A program made the position numbers and the translations under genes. Below the pieces are notes generated by a model. That model saw only the letters and a list, made by a program, of their open reading frames with translations. It made no database searches and was not told where the DNA came from. Positions 7,666 through 14,572 of a DNA stretch of 64,000 nt are shown here, piece after piece. Source of the DNA: Pseudomonas sp. StFLB209 (GTDB taxonomy: Bacteria > Pseudomonadota > Gammaproteobacteria > Pseudomonadales > Pseudomonadaceae); NCBI RefSeq assembly GCF_000829415.1, contig NZ_AP014637.1:5783001-5847000 (forward strand), read 5' to 3'. Numbering within the stretch: position 1 is the first letter of the stretch; every line of letters starts with the position of its first letter.

Positions 7666-9066
7666 ATGAACCAGACAAGAAGCGTCGACCAGTGGAAAGC
7701 CTTCATCAATGGCTGCCTGGATTTTCGCCCCGTAGAGGGCGTGTTCCGCATCGCCCGTGACATGTTCACGGAACCGGAGTTGTTCGACCTGGAGATGGAA
7801 CTGATCTTCGAGAAGAACTGGATCTACGCCTGCCACGAGAGCGAGATCGCCAACAAGCACGACTTCATGACCATGCGTGCCGGCCGCCAGCCGATGATCA
7901 TCACCCGTGACGGTGAAGGTCAGTTGCACGCGCTGATCAACGCCTGCCAGCACCGCGGCACCACCCTGACCCGGGTGATGAAGGGCAACCAGAGCACCTT
8001 CACCTGCCCGTTCCACGCGTGGTGCTACAAGAGCGACGGCCGGCTGGTTAAGGTCAAGGCGCCCGGCGAATACCCGGAAGGCTTCGACAAGGCCACCCGC
8101 GGCCTGAAAAAGGCGCGCATCGAAAGCTACGAGGGCTTTGTGTTCATCAGCCTAGACGCTCAGGGCACCGACAGCCTGGAGGATTTCCTCGGCGATTCGA
8201 AGGTGTTCTTCGACATGATGGTCGCTCAGTCGCCAAGCGGTGAGCTGGAAGTGCTGCCGGGCAAATCGACCTACAGCTATGACGGCAACTGGAAGCTGCA
8301 GAATGAGAATGGCCTGGACGGCTATCACGTCAGCACCGTGCACTACAACTACGTGGCCACCGTGCAGCACCGCCAGCAAGTCAATGCTGAAAAAGGCAAC
8401 GCCAGCAGCACCCTGGACTACAGCAAGCTCGGCGCCGGCGATGCGCAGACCGACGACGGCTGGTTCTCGTTTCATAACGGCCACAGCCTGCTGTTCAGCG
8501 ACATGCCCAACCCCACAGTGCGCCCCGGCTACGCCACGGTGATGCCACGTCTGGTCGAGGCCTACGGCCAGGCCAAAGCCGAGTGGATGATGCACCGCCT
8601 GCGCAATCTGAACATCTACCCAAGTCTGTTCTTCATGGACCAGATCAGTTCGCAGTTGCGCATCGTACGTCCAGTGGCCTGGAACAAGACCGAGATCATC
8701 AGCCAGTGCATCGGCGTGAAAGGCGAATCCGACGCCGATCGCGAGAGCCGGATTCGTCAATTCGAAGACTTTTTCAACGTCTCGGGCATGGGCACGCCGG
8801 ATGACCTGGTGGAGTTCCGTGAAGCCCAGCGCGGCTTCCAGGCGCGCCTGGAACGCTGGAGCGATATTTCCCGCGGCCACGGCAAATGGGTTGAAGGTCC
8901 GACCGCCAACAGCGAAGCGATCGGCATCCAGCCGGTGCTGACCGGCACCGAATTCACCCACGAGGGCCTGTACGTCAACCAGCACAACAACTGGCAGCGC
9001 TTTCTGCTTGAAGGTCTGGACAAGCAAGCCTGCGAACAAGACGCTTTGAAACTGCGCGAGGTGTGA
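7666..9066 (+). CDS. antA: Anthranilate 1,2-dioxygenase large (alpha) subunit
   Basis: AntA is the catalytic subunit of the Rieske dioxygenase that converts anthranilate to catechol with release of ammonia and CO2. The 466-residue protein shows the Rieske cluster ligands C94-x-H96 and C114-x2-H117 and the mononuclear iron site D218-x2-H221-x4-H226. The sequence closely resembles AntA of P. aeruginosa as I recall it (RPVEGVFRIARDMFTEPELF), which separates it from BenA of benzoate dioxygenase. The start ATG has only a weak upstream AGG. It is followed by antB and antC in one operon, divergent from antR. Confidence 0.93.
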   Translation: MNQTRSVDQWKAFINGCLDFRPVEGVFRIARDMFTEPELFDLEMELIFEKNWIYACHESEIANKHDFMTMRAGRQPMIITRDGEGQLHALINACQHRGTTLTRVMKGNQSTFTCPFHAWCYKSDGRLVKVKAPGEYPEGFDKATRGLKKARIESYEGFVFISLDAQGTDSLEDFLGDSKVFFDMMVAQSPSGELEVLPGKSTYSYDGNWKLQNENGLDGYHVSTVHYNYVATVQHRQQVNAEKGNASSTLDYSKLGAGDAQTDDGWFSFHNGHSLLFSDMPNPTVRPGYATVMPRLVEAYGQAKAEWMMHRLRNLNIYPSLFFMDQISSQLRIVRPVAWNKTEIISQCIGVKGESDADRESRIRQFEDFFNVSGMGTPDDLVEFREAQRGFQARLERWSDISRGHGKWVEGPTANSEAIGIQPVLTGTEFTHEGLYVNQHNNWQRFLLEGLDKQACEQDALKLREV

Positions 9067-9068
9067 AC

Positions 9069-9560
9069 ATGAATCCGCAATTGCATTACCAGATCGAGCA
9101 GTTTTTCTTCCGTAAATCCGAGCTGTGCGACGCTCAGGACTGGGACGCCTACCTGGCGCTGTTCAGTGAAGACAGCGAATTCCACCTGCCGCAGTGGGAG
9201 TCCGAACACAGCTATACCAGCGACCCGAAAAAGGCCATGTCACTGATCTACTACGCCAACCGTTCGGGCCTGGAAGACCGGGTGTTTCGTATCCGTACCG
9301 GCAAGGCCGCATCGACCGTGCCGATGCCGCGCACCTTGCACAACATCAGCAATATCCGGATCGCCGAGCAGCCCGGCGGGCAACTGCAGGTCAGGCTCAA
9401 CTGGCACACCCTGTATCACCGCCTGGGCCAGAGTGAGCAGTTTTTCGGCCACGCCACCTATCACCTGAAACCTGTGGCCGACAGCTTCCAGATCACCCGC
9501 AAACACGTGGTGCTGCTCAACGACACCATTAACTCGGTGCTCGATTTCTACCATCTCTGA
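9069..9560 (+). CDS. antB: Anthranilate 1,2-dioxygenase small (beta) subunit
   Basis: The 163-residue beta subunit gives structural support to AntA in the hexameric oxygenase. It has the ring-hydroxylating beta-subunit fold signature, with LHYQIEQFFFRKSELCD near the start and the conserved acidic DWDAYLALFSEDSEFHLP stretch. I chose the ATG at 9069, which sits 7 bases after a GAGG; a GTG two codons earlier (9063) overlaps the antA stop and is the alternative. It is two bases from the end of antA, so translation is probably coupled. Confidence 0.92.
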   Translation: MNPQLHYQIEQFFFRKSELCDAQDWDAYLALFSEDSEFHLPQWESEHSYTSDPKKAMSLIYYANRSGLEDRVFRIRTGKAASTVPMPRTLHNISNIRIAEQPGGQLQVRLNWHTLYHRLGQSEQFFGHATYHLKPVADSFQITRKHVVLLNDTINSVLDFYHL

Positions 9561-9579
9561 TGACGCGGATGCCCGAATC

Positions 9580-10605
9580 ATGAGCCACAAAGTCGCGTTC
9601 AGTTTTGCCGATGGCAAAACCCTGTTTTTCCCGGTGCAGGGCAATGAAATCCTGCTCGATGCCGCACTGCGCAACGGTATCAATATCCCGCTCGATTGCC
9701 GCGAAGGCGTGTGCGCGACCTGCATGGGCCGCTGCGAATCCGGCCAGTACAGCCTTGATTATGTCGATGAAGAAGCGCTGTCAGCCCGCGACCTGGAACA
9801 ACGCAAGGTACTGACCTGCCAGACCCGCGTGCAGTCCGATGCGTCGTTTTACTTCGACTTCGACTCCAGTTTGTGCAGCGCCGCAAAGCAGGTGCAGGAA
9901 CGCGCGGTGGTGAGCCACGTCGAGCAGGTCTCACCCAGCACCGCGATCCTGCATCTGGACGCCGACATGGACGGCCGAACCCTGGACTTCCTGCCCGGTC
10001 AGTACGCCCGTCTGCAGATTCCCGGCAGCCAGGCCTGGCGCTCGTACTCATTCGCCAGCCAGCCCAACGCGAACAACCGCTTGCAATTTCTGATTCGTCT
10101 GCTGCCTGACGGGGTGATGAGCAATTACATCCGCGAACGCTGCCAGGTCGGCGACGAGATTCACTTTGAAGCGCCGCTGGGTACGTTTTACCTGCGCCAG
10201 ATCGAACGCCCGCTGGTGATGGTGGCCGGTGGCACCGGGCTGTCGGCGCTTCTCGGCATGCTCGACCAACTCGCTGAGCGTGGCGGCTGCGGCCAGCCGG
10301 TAACGCTGTATTACGGCGTGCGTCAGCAGGCTGATCTGTGTGAACTGGCGCGCATCGAGGCGTATGCCGAGCGCATTCCAGGCTTCAGTTTCATTCCTGT
10401 GCTCAGCGAGGCCGGCGAGGCCTGGCCGGGCCGGCGCGGTTATCTGGCCGAGCACTTCGACGCTGCTGCACTGCGCGAGTCAGCGTTCGACATGTACCTG
10501 TGCGGCCCACCGCCGATGGTTGAGTCAGTCAAGACCTGGCTAGACGAGAACGCCCTGGACAACGGCCATCTGTATTTCGAGAAATTCACCGAGAGCAACA
10601 CCTGA
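9580..10605 (+). CDS. antC: Anthranilate 1,2-dioxygenase reductase component
   Basis: AntC passes electrons from NADH through FAD and a plant-type [2Fe-2S] cluster to AntA. The 341-residue protein begins with a ferredoxin domain (cluster ligands C40, C45, C48 and C80), followed by an FAD-binding barrel with RSYSFAS (about 148-154) and a NAD-binding domain with GGTGLSALLGML and the terminal CGPPPMVE. This order is the BenC/AntC type. It lies 19 bases after antB. A CCGGCGG/CCGCCGG hairpin at 10624-10645 follows, perhaps ending the operon. Confidence 0.93.
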   Translation: MSHKVAFSFADGKTLFFPVQGNEILLDAALRNGINIPLDCREGVCATCMGRCESGQYSLDYVDEEALSARDLEQRKVLTCQTRVQSDASFYFDFDSSLCSAAKQVQERAVVSHVEQVSPSTAILHLDADMDGRTLDFLPGQYARLQIPGSQAWRSYSFASQPNANNRLQFLIRLLPDGVMSNYIRERCQVGDEIHFEAPLGTFYLRQIERPLVMVAGGTGLSALLGMLDQLAERGGCGQPVTLYYGVRQQADLCELARIEAYAERIPGFSFIPVLSEAGEAWPGRRGYLAEHFDAAALRESAFDMYLCGPPPMVESVKTWLDENALDNGHLYFEKFTESNT

Positions 10606-10623
10606 ACCAGACCTGAGCCCAGA

Positions 10624-10645
10624 CCGGCGGCGCCAGACCCGCCGG
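10624..10645 (+). terminator. Possible hairpin after antABC
   Basis: CCGGCGG (10624-10630) and CCGCCGG (10639-10645) form a seven-pair stem with an eight-base loop, 18 bases after antC. No T tract follows, so termination here is only a possibility. Confidence 0.3.
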
Positions 10646-10881
10646 CTGCACCACCGAATCGGCACCACGTTTGACCACTGCCCACCCCCAACAACAACCA
10701 ACAGGCCGCAGCAATGCGGCGCTGCCTATCTACAGGCGGTAACCGACACCCCAATAATGATAACCACTCGCATAAAGACGCCATTGGCTGCGATCCGGCA
10801 GCTATCCGACCGGCAAAGGGTGCAGTCCGGCCTGCGTGCCACTACAATGCGCGTTTTGCCCTGCGCCGGACTCCACCCGTC

Positions 10882-12891
10882 ATGTCTTTACCCAAGCACC
10901 ACCTGGAACTGCTCAGCCCCGCCCGCGATGTGAGCATCGCCCGCGAAGCCATCCTGCACGGCGCCGATGCCGTCTACATTGGCGGGCCGAGCTTCGGCGC
11001 ACGGCACAACGCCTGCAACGAGGTCAGCGAGATTGCCGAGCTGGTGAAGTTTGCCCGCCGCTACCACGCGCGGATCTTCACCACCCTCAACACCATCTTG
11101 CATGACGATGAGCTGGAACCGGCGCGCAAGCTGATCCACCAGTTATACGATGCCGGTGTCGATGCGCTGATCGTCCAGGACCTGGGCGTGATGGAGCTGG
11201 ACATCCCGCCCATCGAGCTGCACGCCAGCACCCAGACCGACATCCGCACCCTGGAGCGGGCGAAGTTTCTCGATCAGGCCGGTTTCTCGCAACTGGTGCT
11301 GGCTCGTGAGCTGGATCTGGGGCAGATCCGCGAAATTGCCGACAACACTGACGCATCCATCGAGTTCTTTATCCATGGCGCGCTGTGCGTGGCGTTCTCC
11401 GGGCAGTGCAACATTTCCCAGGCGCAGAACGGCCGCAGCGCCAACCGTGGGGACTGCTCCCAGGCCTGCCGCCTGCCCTACACCCTCAAAGACGATCAGG
11501 GCCGCGTGGTGGCCTTCGACAAACACTTGCTGTCGATGAAAGACAATAACCAGAGCGCCAACCTGCGCGCGCTGGTCGAAGCCGGTGTGCGCTCGTTCAA
11601 GATCGAAGGCCGTTACAAGGACGTGAGCTATGTGAAGAACATCACCGCTCATTACCGCCAGATGCTCGACGCGATCCTCACAGAACGCCCCGACCTGGCC
11701 CGCGCCTCCAGCGGCCACACCGCGCATTTCTTCGTACCGGACCCGGACAAGACCTTCCACCGCGGCAGCACCGACTACTTCGTCACCGAGCGCAAGATCG
11801 ACATCGGCGCCTTTGACTCGCCGACCTTCACCGGTCTGTTGGTAGGTAACGTGGAGAAGGTCAACAAGCGCGACCTGATCGCCGTGACTCACGAGCCACT
11901 GTCCAACGGTGATGGTCTGAACGTGCTGGTCAAACGTGAAGTGGTGGGGTTCCGTGCCAACATCGCCGAGCTCAAAGGCGAGTTCGAAGAAGACGGCGAG
12001 AAGCGCTGGCGCTACCGGGTCGAGCCCAACGAGATGCCAGCCGCGCTGTCGCGCCTGCGCCCTAATCACCCGCTGAGCCGCAACCTCGACCATAACTGGC
12101 AGCAAGCACTGCTCAAGACCTCGGCCGAGCGGCGCATCGGGATCCGCTGGAATGCCGTGCTGCGCGAACAGCGCCTGAGCCTGGAAGCCACCAGCGAAGA
12201 AGGCGTGCAGGTCGCGGTCAGCCTCGACGGCCCGTTCGGTGCAGCCAATAAACCGGAACAGGCACTGGATCAGTTGCGCGACCTGCTGACCCAACTGGGC
12301 ACCACGATCTATCACGCCCAGGATGTGAAGCTCGACGCGCCGCAAGCGTTCTTCATCCCCAACTCGCAACTCAAGGCGCTGCGCCGCGAAGCCATCGAAG
12401 CGCTGGATGCCGCCCGTGTGGCTGCCCATCCGCGTGGCGCACGCAAGGCCGAGACCAACCCGCCGCCGGTCTACCCGGAGTCGCACCTGTCATTTCTGGC
12501 CAACGTTTACAACCAGAAGGCCCGCGACTTCTATCACCGCCACGGCGTGAAATTGATCGACGCCGCCTACGAGGCGCACGAAGAACCCGGTGAAGTGCCG
12601 GTGATGATCACCAAGCACTGCCTGCGCTTCTCGTTCAACCTGTGCCCGAAACAGGCCAAAGGCGTCACTGGCGTACGCACCAAGGTCGCGCCGATGCAAC
12701 TGATTCAGGGTGACGAAGTACTGACCCTGAAGTTCGACTGCAAACCGTGCGAGATGCACATCATCGGCAAGATGAAGAGCCACATCCTCGACCTGCCACA
12801 GCCTGGCAGCAAAAAGGCCGGCATCGTTGGCCACATCAGCCCCGAAGAGCTGCTCAAGACCGCCAAGCGCCCACCCCAGGCGCCGCATTGA
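10882..12891 (+). CDS. rlhA: 23S rRNA C2501 hydroxylation enzyme (U32 family)
   Basis: RlhA (formerly YdcP) is a U32-family protein needed for 5-hydroxycytidine formation at position 2501 of 23S rRNA. The 669-residue protein matches E. coli RlhA along its length as I recall it: LELLSPARDVSIAREAILHG at the start, NRGDCSQACRLPYTLKDDQG in the middle and the C-terminal cysteine region with CLRFSFNLCPKQ and FDCKPCEMHIIGK. The four cysteines of that type probably bind an iron-sulfur cluster. I chose the ATG at 10882 because it aligns with the E. coli start; the frame is open upstream. It stands alone, before a REP element. Confidence 0.92.
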   Translation: MSLPKHHLELLSPARDVSIAREAILHGADAVYIGGPSFGARHNACNEVSEIAELVKFARRYHARIFTTLNTILHDDELEPARKLIHQLYDAGVDALIVQDLGVMELDIPPIELHASTQTDIRTLERAKFLDQAGFSQLVLARELDLGQIREIADNTDASIEFFIHGALCVAFSGQCNISQAQNGRSANRGDCSQACRLPYTLKDDQGRVVAFDKHLLSMKDNNQSANLRALVEAGVRSFKIEGRYKDVSYVKNITAHYRQMLDAILTERPDLARASSGHTAHFFVPDPDKTFHRGSTDYFVTERKIDIGAFDSPTFTGLLVGNVEKVNKRDLIAVTHEPLSNGDGLNVLVKREVVGFRANIAELKGEFEEDGEKRWRYRVEPNEMPAALSRLRPNHPLSRNLDHNWQQALLKTSAERRIGIRWNAVLREQRLSLEATSEEGVQVAVSLDGPFGAANKPEQALDQLRDLLTQLGTTIYHAQDVKLDAPQAFFIPNSQLKALRREAIEALDAARVAAHPRGARKAETNPPPVYPESHLSFLANVYNQKARDFYHRHGVKLIDAAYEAHEEPGEVPVMITKHCLRFSFNLCPKQAKGVTGVRTKVAPMQLIQGDEVLTLKFDCKPCEMHIIGKMKSHILDLPQPGSKKAGIVGHISPEELLKTAKRPPQAPH

Positions 12892-12904
12892 TGAAATGTC
12901 GGTA

Positions 12905-13070
12905 ACGACCTTAGTGTGGGCGGCACTCCGATGAAGGCTAAGGGTCAGGCGCTGGACATGTTTTGTCTGGCCTGGCCCTTTCACGAGCAAGCTCGTTCCC
13001 ACCTTATTTCAGGCCATAACCGGGTAAGGGCCAACCGGGCCCGCGTCACCCTGAACTGATCAGCATTGCT
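12905..13070 (+). repeat. REP pair with terminal motif
   Basis: A left half (GACCTTAGTGTGGGCGGCAC at 12909) and a right REP half (TTTCACGAGCAAGCTCGTTC near 12980) are followed by CTGAACTGATCAGCATTGCT at 13051-13070. The layout matches the copy at 40057-40213. The terminal motif overlaps the 3' end of the HD-domain gene, including its stop codon. Confidence 0.65.
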
Positions 13071-13692
13071 CCTGTAAGCCGTCGATCTCGGCCTGGATGT
13101 TTTCTCTGGCCCGCGCTTCCCAGCGGGCCTGTCCTGCGGGGCTGGTGAAAATCACTGGCCGCTGCAGAAACTTCTTCAACACCGCCACCCTCCCCGGCAC
13201 ATACAGCGCATCGGGAAAGCAACCGTATTCAAGGCGCACAGCTTTTGCGTAGGCGCTGTACTCGCTGGGTGTCGCAGCAAGAATCGACAAATCGATATCC
13301 ACCAGCAGGCGCTGGTCGGCGCTGGTTGCAGGCTGACGATGGTCGGTGGCCATGATCAGCGCGTGTACGGCCTGCACCTGTGCGCCCAGCCCGTTAGCCT
13401 GTAGCACTTCGCTCGCCAGCTCGGCGCTGCGGGTTTCGTTATCCTGGCGGGCCGGGTCGTAGATTGCGTCGTGGTACCAGATGGCAAGCTCCAGCAGTTC
13501 CGGGGCCTGGGCATGATCGCGCAGCGTGTCGAAGGTTTGCAGCATGGCGTCGATATGCGCGGCGCTGTGGTAATGCCGGGCGGGCCCGGCGTACAACCGC
13601 TGCAAGTGCTCGAAAGCGTCCTGCGGCGGCTGCACGCCCAGCCGCCGCCAGAGCGACTGCCAGCGTTGCAGGTCGAGGTCAGGGGCGTTCAT
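13060..13692 (-). CDS. HD-domain metal-dependent phosphohydrolase-like protein
   Basis: The 210-residue protein resembles a conserved family of predicted HD-superfamily phosphohydrolases often mislabelled as receptor subunits. Metal-binding residues are visible in HYHSAAHIDAML, in the HD pair of AIWYHDAIYD and in the later DNETRSAELA. The start ATG at 13692 lies inside the end of the GNAT gene (14-base overlap), so the two are probably co-translated. The last codons and the stop lie within an intergenic repeat motif, suggesting that a repeat insertion reshaped the C-terminus. The substrate is unknown. Confidence 0.8.
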   Translation of the reverse strand: MNAPDLDLQRWQSLWRRLGVQPPQDAFEHLQRLYAGPARHYHSAAHIDAMLQTFDTLRDHAQAPELLELAIWYHDAIYDPARQDNETRSAELASEVLQANGLGAQVQAVHALIMATDHRQPATSADQRLLVDIDLSILAATPSEYSAYAKAVRLEYGCFPDALYVPGRVAVLKKFLQRPVIFTSPAGQARWEARARENIQAEIDGLQEQC

Positions 13693-14194
13693 CCAGCGCT
13701 TTCTCCATATGGGTGGTGTGCCAGAGCGGATCGTCTTCCACATCGGTGATGGTGAAACCGTGCTTTTCCCAGAAAGCAATGGCGCCAGCCAGGAACGGAT
13801 GGGTATGCAGGTACAGCACCTCGACGCCCTGCTGCTGCGCATGCTCGCTCAGCGCCCGAAACAACCGGCCCGCCAAACCAGCGCTGCGAAACGCCGGCTC
13901 GACGAACAGGCGGACAATCTCCACGGTCCGACGCCCTTGATAGTCCAGTTGCGCAAAGCGGTGATCGTAAGGCAGGTAGCCGATAGCAGCGACGATCTGC
14001 TCATCCGCACGAGCGATCAGAAAATGACCGTCCGGGCCATCAATATAAACCTGTTCGAACCCGGCCAGGTCGGCGGGCATGGCGGCCGGGTCGAGCATCG
14101 GGAAGATCTGCGCTCTGGCCCGCATGACGAATGCAAGGGTGGCAGGGATATCGGCGTGGGCGGCAGCGGTGATCGGGATGGCCAGTGCTGACAT
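13679..14194 (-). CDS. GNAT-family N-acetyltransferase
   Basis: The 171-residue protein has the GNAT fold: a strand-turn motif IVAAIGYLPYD, the acetyl-CoA loop RLFVEPAFRSAGLAGRLFRA (R-x-x-G-x-A type, about residues 95-115) and the late FWEKHGFTITD segment. It should transfer an acetyl group from acetyl-CoA to an unknown amine. I chose the ATG at 14194; a TTG seven codons upstream is possible. It overlaps the downstream HD-domain gene by 14 bases. Confidence 0.85.
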   Translation of the reverse strand: MSALAIPITAAAHADIPATLAFVMRARAQIFPMLDPAAMPADLAGFEQVYIDGPDGHFLIARADEQIVAAIGYLPYDHRFAQLDYQGRRTVEIVRLFVEPAFRSAGLAGRLFRALSEHAQQQGVEVLYLHTHPFLAGAIAFWEKHGFTITDVEDDPLWHTTHMEKALDERP

Positions 14195-14277
14195 GGTGCT
14201 CGTCTGATTGGGCAAAGTCGCATGGTAGTCGATCGGGGCTGGCTACGCCGCCCGACTGCTCCAACCTGGAACAACCC

Positions 14278-14298
14278 GCACCATTTGAATGCACCATT
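14278..14298 (+). promoter_or_regulatory. Possible NtrC half-sites
   Basis: GCACCATT occurs at 14278-14285 and 14291-14298, two direct copies 13 bases apart. GCACCA is the half-site of the NtrC consensus, and the pair lies 60-80 bases upstream of the sigma-54-like promoter. The copies are direct, not inverted, which weakens the case. Confidence 0.35.
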
Positions 14299-14358
14299 AA
14301 GCCAACGCGCAGCCTGAAAAACCCGAAATCCCCGCATGCCACGGAGCTTTCGGCAATC

Positions 14359-14374
14359 TGGCACAAGCCCTGCA
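14359..14374 (+). promoter_or_regulatory. Sigma-54-type promoter for nirBD
   Basis: TGGCACAAGCCCTGCA keeps the GG and GC dinucleotides of a -24/-12 promoter with the required ten-base gap (GG 14360-14361, GC 14372-14373); only the first T of TTGC is changed to C. Transcription would start near 14385, leaving a leader of about 190 bases with a terminator before nirB. Confidence 0.6.
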
Positions 14375-14497
14375 TTAACTCTGGCAAGCCCACCCACGCA
14401 GGTCGGGCAGCCCCTTGCAGTCGACGCAGATCAACGGGCTTAAAGGTACATCCGGCAACGTCGCCTGGGTAGCACCTCATAACCAGAACAGGCAAAG

Positions 14498-14534
14498 GCG
14501 CCTGGAACCTCACGGTTCCGGGCGCTTTTTTTTT
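14498..14534 (+). terminator. Leader intrinsic terminator upstream of nirB
   Basis: GCGCCTGGAACC (14498-14509) pairs with GGTTCCGGGCGC (14514-14525) across a TCAC loop, giving a 12-pair stem with one G-T pair, followed by nine T residues. It stands 38 bases before the nirB start, downstream of the probable nirB promoter. This placement suggests attenuation; nas operons of related bacteria use a NasT/NasR ANTAR antiterminator, but I could not find the two hexaloops that such proteins bind. Confidence 0.8.
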
Positions 14535-14572
14535 GCTTCACGAAACCTGATTGGCCTAGGCCGGGATTTGCT

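Larger units (their letters stand above)
14195..14572. other. nirB upstream region and leader
   Basis: This 378-base gap lies between the divergent GNAT gene and nirB. It holds two GCACCATT repeats (14278-14285, 14291-14298), a dyad CCGAAA/TTTCGG near 14320-14352, a sigma-54-like promoter (14359-14374) and an intrinsic terminator (14498-14534), each of which suits nitrogen-controlled nirBD expression. Confidence 0.6.

Noticed and set aside
11143..12486. Long open frame antisense to rlhA
   Set aside because: The rlhA product aligns with E. coli RlhA throughout, so the antisense frame is chance.
14216..14540. Search for the paired hexaloops bound by ANTAR antiterminators in the nirB leader
   Set aside because: No stem with an A-N-N-G-N-N loop overlapping the terminator could be found by eye, so no ANTAR site is annotated.
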